The notes under the pieces: generated by a model
The model's database searches: none
What the model was told of the DNA's origin: nothing
What the model saw: the letters and a program-made list of their open reading frames with translations, nothing else
NCBI GenBank assembly: GCA_041744735.1
Contig: JBGTKH010000387.1
Location: 1-43,498, forward strand
Direction: 5' to 3'
Source: JBGTKH01 sp041744735
Lineage (GTDB): Bacteria; Planctomycetota; Planctomycetia; Pirellulales; Pirellulaceae
Length of the DNA stretch: 43,498 nucleotides
Part shown: one piece after another, positions 34,425 through 42,349 of the stretch
Layout of the letters: each line of letters starts with the position of its first letter
How positions within the stretch are numbered: position 1 is the first letter of the stretch
Position numbers and translations under genes: made by a program

Positions 34425-35516
34425 ATGGCGAAATCTGAAAACGCTCTCAACATTCGTCCGCAAGCCGCATTAGACTTTGCGGCGATCGGTGCGCTGGTGC
34501 ATCGTCTGGACACGGGCATCATTCCGTTTCACAAAGCGACCGAGTGCCAGATTCACGTCAGCGGCGGGGAGTTCAACGTCGCGGCCAACCTGGCAAACTG
34601 TTTCCAGATGCAGACGGGCATCGTCTCGGCGATCGTCGATTATCCAATTGGCGACTTGATTTCGGAACGTGTCCGCGCGATGGGCGTGAAACCGCATTTT
34701 CGCCACTTTGCTCACGACGGCGTGCATGGGCCGAACATGGCCACCGTGTACAGTGACCGCGGCTGCGGCGTGCGAGCACCGGTGGTGTTTTACAACCGCT
34801 CGAACGAAGCCGCCGCGCAACTGAAGCCGAGTGATTTCGACTGGGCTCAGATCTTCGCGGGCGGCGTGCGCTGGTTCCACAGCGGCGGCATCTTCGCCGC
34901 GCTGTCGGCCACCACGCCCGAGGTCATCATCGAAGGTATGCAAGCGGCAAAAGCGGCCGGGGCTGTTGTGTCGTTCGACCTGAACTTTCGCGAAAAGATT
35001 TGGAAGGTATCGGGCGGACTCGATAAGGCCCAAGCGACGATTCGGCGAATTATGGAGCACGTCGATGTGTTGGTGGGCAATGAGGAAGACTTGCAGAAAG
35101 GGCTGGGAGTGCCCGGACCCGACGTGGCCGGCAAGTCGAAGCTCGACCCCAGCACGTTCTTCGGCATGATCGAAAGCGTCGTTGAGAAATATCCGCACGT
35201 GAAGGTTGTCGCCACGACGCTGCGCGAAGTCCATTCGACGAATCGCCACAGTTGGGGCGCGGTTGCCTGGATCAACGGAAAAACCCACGTGGCTCCGACG
35301 TGCGAGCTCGATGTTTACGACCGCGTCGGCGGCGGTGATGGTTTTGCCTCCGGTTTGTTCTACGGTTTGCTAACCGGACTCTCGAACGAACAGGCGGTCA
35401 AGTTGGGTTGGGCTCACGGCGCGCTGCTGACCACGTTCCCCGGCGACACAACGATGGCTACGCTCGCGCAGGTCAAAGCATTCGCGGAAGGCGGTTCGGC
35501 GCGGATTCAACGATGA
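34425..35516 (+). CDS. kdgK: PfkB-family sugar kinase, 2-keto-3-deoxygluconate kinase-like
   Basis: 363 residues from ATG 34425. PfkB features: GGEFNVAANLANCFQMQTGI (substrate-side Gly-rich motif), SFDLNFREKIWK and the ATP/catalytic motif YDRVGGGDGFASGL with the catalytic Asp. SFDLNFRxKLW is characteristic of KDG kinases. It would make 2-keto-3-deoxy-6-phosphogluconate. The next genes are 6-phosphogluconate dehydrogenase and an SDR, which supports a sugar-acid catabolic role. The specific substrate is inferred; a fructokinase-like role is less likely. Confidence 0.82.
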   Translation: MAKSENALNIRPQAALDFAAIGALVHRLDTGIIPFHKATECQIHVSGGEFNVAANLANCFQMQTGIVSAIVDYPIGDLISERVRAMGVKPHFRHFAHDGVHGPNMATVYSDRGCGVRAPVVFYNRSNEAAAQLKPSDFDWAQIFAGGVRWFHSGGIFAALSATTPEVIIEGMQAAKAAGAVVSFDLNFREKIWKVSGGLDKAQATIRRIMEHVDVLVGNEEDLQKGLGVPGPDVAGKSKLDPSTFFGMIESVVEKYPHVKVVATTLREVHSTNRHSWGAVAWINGKTHVAPTCELDVYDRVGGGDGFASGLFYGLLTGLSNEQAVKLGWAHGALLTTFPGDTTMATLAQVKAFAEGGSARIQR

Positions 35517-35571
35517 GGGCGCGGGATCGGGTGTTCAGAAATTCATCTTTTTGCGGTCAGAGCAGGAAACT

Positions 35572-37029
<1,458 letters not shown>

Positions 37030-37039
37030 GCAAATCGTA

Positions 37040-37060
37040 GGACGGATTGCCAATCCGTCC
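37040..37060. repeat. Perfect 21-base palindrome (GGACGGATTG family)
   Basis: ggacggattg c caatccgtcc, two 10-base arms around one base, between gnd and the SDR gene. It may be a REP-like unit; in the transcript it could form a hairpin and lower readthrough. Confidence 0.75.
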
Positions 37061-37105
37061 CCGTACCGTGTTCGCGGTTAAACGACGAAATCGAGAGAGA
37101 CACAC

Positions 37106-37891
37106 ATGTCCGCCGAGTATCTATCGAAATTATTCGGCCTCGATGGCCAGATCGCCGTTATCATCGGCGGCACAGGCGTCTTGGGAGGCGCGTTTTGCGA
37201 CGGGCTGGCACAGGCCGGTGCTCACGTGATCGTTGCCGGCCGATCCGAAGAGCGCGGACAAGAGCGAGTCAATGCAATCGGCGCATTAGGCGGGCAATCT
37301 GAATTCCTCGCCGTAGATGCCACATCCCGCGAGTCCATCCGCACACTGTTGGAAAAGACGCTTGAGCGACACAACCGCGTCGATATCCTGGTCAACTGTG
37401 CCGGCGTCAATTCGGCGACACCGTATGAACAGATCGCCGACGAAGACTGGCACCGCGTGATCGACGGCAATTTGACCTCGACGCATCTGGCGATTCAAAA
37501 CTTCGCGCCGCAAATGGCCGGCCAGCCGCAAGGCGGTTCGATCCTGAACATCGGCAGCGTCACGGCTCACCTGCCGCTGTCGCGCGTGTTCGCGTATTCG
37601 GCGTCGAAAGCCGCGGTGGTGAATCTCACCCAGAACGTGGCTCGCGAGTACGCCACTCGCAACGTCCGCATCAACGCCCTCTGCCCCGGCTTCTTTCCGG
37701 CCGAACAGAACCGCAAGATCCTCGACGCTCAGCGCGTGGACAACATCATGCGTCAAACCCCGATGGCCCGCTTCGGCGAACCCGAAGAACTAATCGGCGC
37801 CGCGCTGCTGCTAGTCTCCCGCACCGCCGGCAGCTTCATCACCGGCGCCGCCCTCTACGTCGACGGCGGATTCACCGGCATGCGGTTCTAA
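37106..37891 (+). CDS. Short-chain dehydrogenase/reductase, probably sugar-acid metabolism
   Basis: 261 residues from ATG 37106 (GAGAGA upstream). SDR features: dinucleotide loop GGTGVLGGAFC, NAG-like VNCAGVNS, catalytic Ser in NIGSVTAHLPLS, YSASK (Tyr and Lys) and INALCPGFF. The start FGLDGQIAVIIGGTGVLG resembles gluconate 5-dehydrogenase and fructuronate reductase-type SDRs. It follows kdgK-like and gnd genes, so oxidation or reduction of a hexonate is likely. The stop overlaps a convergent toxin fragment by 20 bases. Confidence 0.85.
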   Translation: MSAEYLSKLFGLDGQIAVIIGGTGVLGGAFCDGLAQAGAHVIVAGRSEERGQERVNAIGALGGQSEFLAVDATSRESIRTLLEKTLERHNRVDILVNCAGVNSATPYEQIADEDWHRVIDGNLTSTHLAIQNFAPQMAGQPQGGSILNIGSVTAHLPLSRVFAYSASKAAVVNLTQNVAREYATRNVRINALCPGFFPAEQNRKILDAQRVDNIMRQTPMARFGEPEELIGAALLLVSRTAGSFITGAALYVDGGFTGMRF

Positions 37892-38150
37892 GTACGACCG
37901 TCGCCAATTTGTGCAAACGGATGACGGACTGAACTCGTAAACCCGCTCTCCGAAATTCCGTGTGCGAAGTCTGCACCTGCAAATCCGTTGGAATCGCGCC
38001 ACCGCGAACGACGCTGGAGATTCCAGCCACGATCAAATCTTGTCCGATCAATGCAGCCGAGACAACCAAACAAGGACGCAGACTGGCGCCGGTCAGATCG
38101 GTGAACGGAAATTGCGTCAACAAGACGTCGCCACGCGAGTAGGTCGGCAT
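37872..38150 (-). CDS. MazF/PemK-type toxin, C-terminally truncated
   Basis: 92 residues against about 110-120 for the family. The beginning is typical: SRGDVLLTQFPFTDLTGASL followed by RPCLVVSA, then the strand IVAGISSV. The Arg and Thr/Ser needed for RNA binding and cleavage (RGDV, PFTD) are present. After SVIRLHKLAT the sequence runs into the end of the SDR gene, where the family would have another 15-20 residues ending in a final helix. So the gene was probably cut when the neighbouring DNA was joined. No antitoxin gene is seen upstream, where an FRG fragment lies instead. It may be inactive. Confidence 0.65.
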   Translation of the reverse strand: MPTYSRGDVLLTQFPFTDLTGASLRPCLVVSAALIGQDLIVAGISSVVRGGAIPTDLQVQTSHTEFRRAGLRVQSVIRLHKLATVVLRTACR

Positions 38151-38179
38151 TATGCGGGCTCACCGCCGCGCAGGATTTG

Positions 38180-38437
38180 CTATAATTGCACACGTGTCAC
38201 GGGCCAGCAAGGATTAACGGCATGGCGAATTCGATGAAACTTCGACTTAAATTGGTCAAAGGAAAAATCCTCGAACGTCCTTGCCTTTTCGCTTGTCCAT
38301 CCTGATCCAAGTACGCGTTCGAGCGACGATGCCAGCGACCACGTCGCGTTTGCATGTCCCCGAAAAATGAAGTGATTTGGAAGACAATTCAGTCGTTCAA
38401 TCAGGTCTTCCGCTGAATCGATCAATATCTCATTCAT
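38180..38437 (-). pseudogene. N-terminal fragment of an FRG-domain protein
   Basis: 85 residues. FIFRGHANATWSLASSLERV is the FRG signature (Phe-Arg-Gly, PF08867), and KARTFEDFSFDQFKSKFHRI is the following helix. FRG proteins are usually 200-300 residues or more and are linked to toxin or defence contexts; here the frame ends soon after the first helices in NPCWPVTRVQL. It is a truncated remnant next to the truncated MazF gene. Confidence 0.6.
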
Positions 38438-38525
38438 TCGATCGTACCCGATGGTAAAGTTTGCTCCTGTTGACTTCCGGCTTGGTCGTGGTAATATATG
38501 ACAACTCGGATGCGGCGGACGATAT

Positions 38526-38780
38526 ATGCGCTACTTGCGGATCATCTGGGACTTGGAGGACGACGAGGACGGCAACGTCCAGCATATCGCAGAAAACGAA
38601 GTGACGCCCGACGAGGTCGAGGAGATCCTGCGAACGGCTGATGAAGCGCAGTTCAGCCGCTCCAGTAGCCGGCCACTGGTGTTCGGCTATACGAACGCCG
38701 GCCGGTTGATCGCGGTGATCTTCGACTGGGTGGATGAAGATACGGTATATCCCGTCACTGCCTACGAACCGGAGGAATGA
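38526..38780 (+). CDS. Probable toxin partner of an XRE antitoxin (BrnT/DUF4258-like)
   Basis: 84 residues from ATG 38526. The sequence has a helix VTPDEVEEILRTADEA, then strands RPLVFGYTNAGRLIAVIFDW and DTVYPVTAYEPEE. The strand order and the TGRxLxVxF / YPVTAY ending resemble BrnT and DUF4258 ribonuclease-like toxins. Three bases separate it from an HTH gene, the order toxin then antitoxin seen in BrnTA and HigBA. The exact family is uncertain. Confidence 0.7.
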   Translation: MRYLRIIWDLEDDEDGNVQHIAENEVTPDEVEEILRTADEAQFSRSSSRPLVFGYTNAGRLIAVIFDWVDEDTVYPVTAYEPEE

Positions 38781-38783
38781 ACC

Positions 38784-39161
38784 ATGACCGCACGTCGCAT
38801 TGAGCGGGTTTCTCGCGGACGTAAACTGACACCCGAGGAAGCAGCGCGGTATCGCCAACTGCGGGCGGACATCGAGCGCGAGAAGCCGGCCATCAACGCT
38901 GAGATCCGCGCCCGACTGGCCGAGCAGCGCGAGTTAGCGGCAGTGTTCACCGAACTCAAGCAAGTCCGCGAGTCCCTGGGCCTCAGCCTAACGGACATCC
39001 AAGCGCGCACGGGCATCGACCGTTCGGCGTTGTCCAAGCTGGAGACCGGTCAGCGCGCCAACTTTACGCTGGACACGGTTCGCAAATACGCGGAGGCCGT
39101 CGGCAAGCGCGTGCTCGTCACCCTCGCGGACGCGGCGGAGACCGCGACGGCCGGGCACTAG
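38784..39161 (+). CDS. XRE-family HTH antitoxin
   Basis: 125 residues from ATG 38784; GGAGGAA in the end of the toxin gene is the ribosome site. A charged N-terminal helical part (about 1-50) is followed by a Cro/C1-type HTH: LKQVRESLGLSLTDIQARTG, then SALSKLETGQRANFTLDTVR and YAEAVGKRVLVTLAD. This is the typical antitoxin and autorepressor of such modules. It ends two to four bases inside an 82-base repeat. Confidence 0.87.
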   Translation: MTARRIERVSRGRKLTPEEAARYRQLRADIEREKPAINAEIRARLAEQRELAAVFTELKQVRESLGLSLTDIQARTGIDRSALSKLETGQRANFTLDTVRKYAEAVGKRVLVTLADAAETATAGH

Positions 39162-39238
39162 CGTGTCTACGACTGCTACCATTCTGGACTCGATCTTAAA
39201 TCAACGATCCGTTTGCCGTAGTCAATTTCGAGATGATG
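39157..39238 (+). repeat. 82-base direct repeat, copy A
   Basis: Matches 40653-40734 over 82 bases with about five substitutions and no gaps. It starts with actagcgtgtctacgactgc and follows the stop of the XRE gene. On the minus strand it encodes the end of a retropepsin-like protease. Confidence 0.9.
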
Positions 39239-39289
39239 CGGATCGAGCGGTTCGGTGCCAATTAGACAATCTTTGCCGGGTCCGACCAT
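39176..39289 (-). pseudogene. C-terminal remnant of a retropepsin-like aspartic protease gene
   Basis: An open frame of 37 codons reads CLIGTEPLDPHHLEIDYGKR before ending in LRSSPEW. This matches the last strands of bacterial clan AA retropepsins (LLGTELLDxxxLxIDY). The active-site part (D-T/S-G) is missing. It lies right after the 39316-39582 gene, where such a protease is the usual neighbour. Confidence 0.6.
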
Positions 39290-39315
39290 ATGTGAGAAAC
39301 GTTTGGTTCAGGTCG

Positions 39316-39582
39316 TCAAGAAACCCTGTCACGAAACGTCCCTCCGATTTTCACGGCGCCGCCGCCGACTCGAAAGATGTGGACCGGCTTCGCGCCGAAT
39401 CGTTCCCGGCACGCGCGATCGACCTCGCCATAGGTCTTCCCCAACACATAATCGCCCGACTCCGGTTCAACGGCGATCACCTTCCCGAAGTGTTCCCTTT
39501 CAAGCTGTTCTTTCAGCTTTGCATCGTAGACCTTCTTTGCCGCTTCCGCGAACTGCGGTTGATCCCCGCCGAGCATAGTCAT
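39316..39582 (-). CDS. Small protein that usually precedes a retropepsin-like protease (DUF5678-like)
   Basis: 88 residues from ATG 39582. The core FGKVIAVEPESGDYVLGKTY then PVHIFRVGGGAVKIGG is a short protein found widely in cyanobacteria and other bacteria, just ahead of a retropepsin-like gene. Its function is unknown. Here only the end of the protease remains downstream (39176-39289). The start MTMLGGDQPQFAEAAKKVYD may be shorter in vivo. Confidence 0.7.
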   Translation of the reverse strand: MTMLGGDQPQFAEAAKKVYDAKLKEQLEREHFGKVIAVEPESGDYVLGKTYGEVDRACRERFGAKPVHIFRVGGGAVKIGGTFRDRVS

Positions 39583-39726
39583 CGTTTCACCTCCCGGTAT
39601 ACTCGATTGTTTCTATCCTGCAGTGTAGCAGGTCACCGCAATCCCATCGTATCGCTGCGCGCGGGTCGATGAACCTCTGGCGCTTTCCTCATTGCTGATA
39701 GCCGGCAGCAGAGGTAGACTGTAAAT

Positions 39727-39972
39727 ATGAAGACATTCGAGACAGATACGAAGGTAGGGCCGGGCGGCGTTTTGACGCTGGAGCAGCTTCCGTTTACCGA
39801 CGGCCAGCCAGTGCATGTTCGAGTCGAGGTCAAGTCCGACGACGCAACGGCCTCGCAACCGCGCGTCCTCGGACTGCATCAAGGTTCGGTTTGGATGAGC
39901 GACGACTTCGACCAGCCGTTGCCGGACTCATTCTGGCTGAAGGACGAGCCCAGCGATGAAGCTTCTGCTTGA
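39727..39972 (+). CDS. VapB-type antitoxin
   Basis: 81 residues from ATG 39727. The N-terminal part MKTFETDTKVGPGGVLTLEQLPF with GQPVHVRVEVK has the AbrB/DUF2281-like strand pattern, and a flexible end (DDFDQPLPDSFWLKDEPSDE) that would bind the toxin. Its end overlaps the toxin gene by 17 bases. The context with a VapC toxin supports the call. Confidence 0.85.
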   Translation: MKTFETDTKVGPGGVLTLEQLPFTDGQPVHVRVEVKSDDATASQPRVLGLHQGSVWMSDDFDQPLPDSFWLKDEPSDEASA

Positions 39973-40342
39973 CACGCACACTTTCCTGTGGATGGACGCG
40001 GAACCAGCGAAGCTCTCCACAACCGCCCGCTCGCTTATCATCGATCCGAGCAACACGCTCTATCTGAGCGCTGCCAGTCTCTGGGAAATACAGATCAAGT
40101 CGAGCTTGAATAAGCTGCAACTACGAGTTCCGTTGCTGCAGATGGTGAGCGAGAATGAACAGACGAATGGGCTCGTCGTGCTCTCCGTAAACCCCGGCCA
40201 CATTTACGCGCTCGACCAGCTTCCCAACATCCACAACGACCCATTCGACCGGCTAATCGCCAGCGTCGCGCGTAGCGAAACCGCTACGCTGCTGAGTGCC
40301 GATCCCGTGTTCCAACATTATCCCGTGTCGCTGAAGTGGTGA
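39956..40342 (+). CDS. VapC-type PIN toxin
   Basis: 128 residues. PIN acidic residues are present: Asp6 (LLLDTHTFLWM), Glu at about 45 (SLWEIQIK), Asp in the HNDPFDRLIA motif (about 95-98) and a later Asp (LSADPVF). THTFLW is typical of the DUF/VapC subgroup widespread in cyanobacteria and planctomycetes. It is a Mg-dependent ribonuclease kept inactive by the upstream antitoxin; the module looks complete. Confidence 0.92.
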   Translation: MKLLLDTHTFLWMDAEPAKLSTTARSLIIDPSNTLYLSAASLWEIQIKSSLNKLQLRVPLLQMVSENEQTNGLVVLSVNPGHIYALDQLPNIHNDPFDRLIASVARSETATLLSADPVFQHYPVSLKW

Positions 40343-40353
40343 ATCGCGCGTAC

Positions 40354-40635
40354 ATGACGGTAATTGATGCGATGAAACAAGAATTCCAATTGGTCCTGGC
40401 CATCGACGAATTCACGGATTCCCTCGTCGATTCTCTCTTCGAAGCTGGATTTGACGACGCGCACCTGACCAAATGCGGCGGGCAGCCCTGTATCATCATC
40501 GACGACCGCGACACCACGGACTTGGCCGCCACCGTCCGCGCCGCCGTCGCCGATGCCCAGCGCGCCGGCGTAAAAGTTCTCCACGTTCGAATCCCCGACG
40601 TGGAACTGATCAACGCCGAACTTGCCTCTGCCTGA
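40354..40635 (+). CDS. Small protein of unknown function beside a VapBC module
   Basis: 93 residues from ATG 40354; a GTG at 40336 would overlap the VapC stop. It reads FQLVLAIDEFTDSLVDSLFE then AGFDDAHLTKCGGQPCIIID, a helix-strand pattern, and an Ala-rich helix TVRAAVADAQRAGVKVLHV. Small proteins of this type occur often in genomes rich in toxin-antitoxin modules, but I know no function. A broken paralogue lies at 42156-42320. It may belong to the VapBC operon. Confidence 0.65.
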   Translation: MTVIDAMKQEFQLVLAIDEFTDSLVDSLFEAGFDDAHLTKCGGQPCIIIDDRDTTDLAATVRAAVADAQRAGVKVLHVRIPDVELINAELASA

Positions 40636-40652
40636 TTCTGAAACCAAGTTCA

Positions 40653-40734
40653 ACTAGCGTGTCTACGACTGCTACCATTCTGGACTCGATCTTAGTTCAA
40701 CGGTCCGTTTGCTGTAGTCAATTTCGAGACGATG
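40653..40734 (+). repeat. 82-base direct repeat, copy B
   Basis: Same length as copy A at 39157-39238 and about 94% identical. The match stops exactly where the remnant of a DUF433 gene begins (40731). It follows the gene that ends at 40635. Confidence 0.9.
40672..40734 (-). pseudogene. Second C-terminal remnant of a retropepsin-like gene
   Basis: Minus strand reads HRLEIDYSKRTVELRSSPEW and a stop, parallel to the copy A remnant (HHLEIDYGKRIVDLRSSPEW). Only about 20 codons are left; it is fused to DNA of a different gene on the right. Confidence 0.5.
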
Positions 40735-40817
40735 TCGAAGACATCCGCGCGTGCGTTCAGTTTGCCATGGGCACGCTCTCTCTGGAAGAGATTCACCTGG
40801 CCACGCCCGCGCCATGA
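40731..40817 (+). pseudogene. C-terminal fragment of a DUF433 antitoxin gene
   Basis: Reads DVEDIRACVQFAMGTLSLEE followed by IHLATPAP and a stop. ED-IRACxxFA is the typical end of DUF433 antitoxins. The stop overlaps an ATG (ATGA) that begins a toxin fragment, so gene order and coupling are as in intact pairs. Confidence 0.5.
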
Positions 40818-40858
40818 AGTTCCTTGCTGACCAAGACGTTCAGCCGGTCCACTTGTGA
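40814..40858 (+). pseudogene. First codons of a DUF5615 PIN-like toxin gene
   Basis: Reads MKFLADQDVQPVHL and stops. MKFLADQDV is the usual start of DUF5615-type toxins that follow DUF433 antitoxins. The rest of the gene is gone; the end overlaps the convergent gene at 40840-41232. Confidence 0.45.
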
Positions 40859-41232
40859 TACTCCTCGGCGTCGCCACCAATGCGCCACGTGCGAATACCA
40901 CTGTGGCCGACCCGAATCACGGTGCCCTTTCGCTTGGCCCAAGTTCTGCACTCGGCATGTCGTAGGAGTCGACGAATGAAGTTCGCGACCTCGTATTGGT
41001 TGACAGCCAAGCAAACCAAACTATATCGCTCGTGGCACAATTCCGACTTGTAGAAGCCAAGATCACGAGTAAAGAACGTCGGCCGTGAAAGCTGATGGAG
41101 CAGTGGGATAACATGCTCGTTGTCTTTCATCCCTGGCTCGCCGAGGTCTTGGCCGATTTGACGCGTGCGAATCCGCCAACGGTGCAACAACTGACGCTGA
41201 TCTTCGATAATGTTCTCATCGAGGACGTTCAT
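40840..41232 (-). CDS. PIN-like toxin partner of a DUF433 antitoxin
   Basis: 130 residues from ATG 41232. It starts MNVLDENIIEDQRQLLHRWR, has a PTFFTRDLGFYKSELCHERY segment and an extended end (GHSGIRTWRIGGDAEEYHKW). The first LDEN and the later TRD residues fit the acidic site of PIN-like folds. The ATG overlaps the upstream DUF433 stop (41229), the typical antitoxin-then-toxin coupling. Confidence 0.75.
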   Translation of the reverse strand: MNVLDENIIEDQRQLLHRWRIRTRQIGQDLGEPGMKDNEHVIPLLHQLSRPTFFTRDLGFYKSELCHERYSLVCLAVNQYEVANFIRRLLRHAECRTWAKRKGTVIRVGHSGIRTWRIGGDAEEYHKWTG

Positions 41233-41480
41233 TTGCCGGCCAACTCGGTTACCAAACCTTCCGGATGATTCCGCAGTGCCTCACCGCCAAGTCGCACCGC
41301 TTCGGCAATCGCATCTTTGGTAATCGCATGGCGCCACTGTTGGCAAATCGTGTCCCACTCAAGCCCCATCGCCACTTGTTCCAAGACGTCGCGAACGAGA
41401 ATCCGCGTTCCTCGAAACGTAGGTTCCCCGTGGCAAATCTGCGGGTCCGCGACGACAAACCGGCCTGTGAGTTGACCCAT
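41229..41480 (-). CDS. DUF433 antitoxin
   Basis: 83 residues from ATG 41480, which has GGAG seven bases upstream; ATG 41495 is possible. DUF433 hallmarks: ICHGEPTFRGTRILVRDVLE and a helix at WDTICQQWRHAITKDAIAEA. The fold is a winged or HTH-like DNA binder that also represses its operon. Directly coupled to the PIN-like toxin gene. Confidence 0.88.
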   Translation of the reverse strand: MGQLTGRFVVADPQICHGEPTFRGTRILVRDVLEQVAMGLEWDTICQQWRHAITKDAIAEAVRLGGEALRNHPEGLVTELAGK

Positions 41481-41549
41481 CGCGCTGTGCTCCATTGATG
41501 CGTCGATATGACGGCGTGCTCGACCGTGCCTCTCGGTCACGGCTTCATT

Positions 41550-41678
41550 CTAACTCGCAACGCCGACGCGGCATAGACAATTCCGGTTGCCGATCCGACG
41601 TGGCCATGCGGAGCGCCTACCGAGCGCCGGAATCGGCTTGGTGGTTGGAATAGCGTTGTCGGGAAACCGAAAATTCAT
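41550..41678 (-). pseudogene. N-terminal remnant of a retropepsin-like gene
   Basis: 42 codons from ATG 41678: MNFRFPDNAIPTTKPIPALG then unlike sequence to the stop. The start closely matches retropepsin-like proteins that follow a DUF5678-like gene (DNAIPxxKPIPALGRR). The active-site DTG part is missing. The ATG lies seven bases after the stop of the 41685-41906 gene. Confidence 0.5.
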
Positions 41679-41684
41679 ACCCAG

Positions 41685-41906
41685 CTACAAGACGACCGTG
41701 TCTTGCTCCGGGATCGGTTCCATGACGTAGTCGGCCGGCTTCAATCCCAAGGCGTCGGCCCGCTTGGCTAGTTCCGTTTCCGAATCTCCGCACGCCAGGA
41801 TTTTCGAGCCGTCCGCAGCGAACGCGACCCACATGCCGCGGTACTTCGCCAATTCCGCCGCCGGAAACAACGGCCGGCGGTCGCGCGTGCAATGTTGTGT
41901 CGGCAT
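41685..41906 (-). CDS. DUF5678-like small protein
   Basis: 73 residues from ATG 41906; a longer start is open but unlikely. The core LAKYRGMWVAFAADGSKILA and ELAKRADALGLKPADYVM fits the DUF5678 pattern (WVA..dG..ii). It is the usual neighbour of a retropepsin-like gene, of which only a remnant is present downstream. Function unknown. Confidence 0.7.
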   Translation of the reverse strand: MPTQHCTRDRRPLFPAAELAKYRGMWVAFAADGSKILACGDSETELAKRADALGLKPADYVMEPIPEQDTVVL

Positions 41907-42155
41907 GATTAACGACCTTTCCAACAAACAGGACATTGAAACCGCCAAGAGCCCCGTCGCTATCGAATACAACCAGTGTACACCAAACGACTCATCGCGT
42001 GCAAAGTCATGCAACCATCGGAAGTGGCGGCTGATTCGCAGCGCGAGGCCACGACATTGCTGCAGGCATTTAGAGGATGAAGATGAACGGGACTGGTGCG
42101 CAGAGCGAATGCCGGCTTGCAGGGCGCGGACCAATCGTGTCCGTGAGAATAGGCC

Positions 42156-42320
42156 GCTACCGGCCATCGACGATTTTAAGGATACCGTCGTCGATGCTTT
42201 GTTCGAGCCCGGATTCGACGACGCGCACCTGACACAACTTGGTGGACAGCCCTGCACCGTACGTCATCGATGACCGTGACATCACAGACCTAGCCGCCCC
42301 CGGGACCGACGTCGACACGC
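42156..42320 (+). pseudogene. Frameshifted partial copy of the 40354-40635 gene
   Basis: Reads PAIDDFKDTVVDALFEPGFD then DAHLTQLGGQPCTV, close to the 93-residue protein (AIDEFTDSLVDSLFEAGFDD). The frame shifts at about 42261 and continues in another frame as VIDDRDITDLAA. Start and end are missing. Confidence 0.7.
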
Positions 42321-42349
42321 CCTTGCCTGTGTAGACCAGATCGTACATT

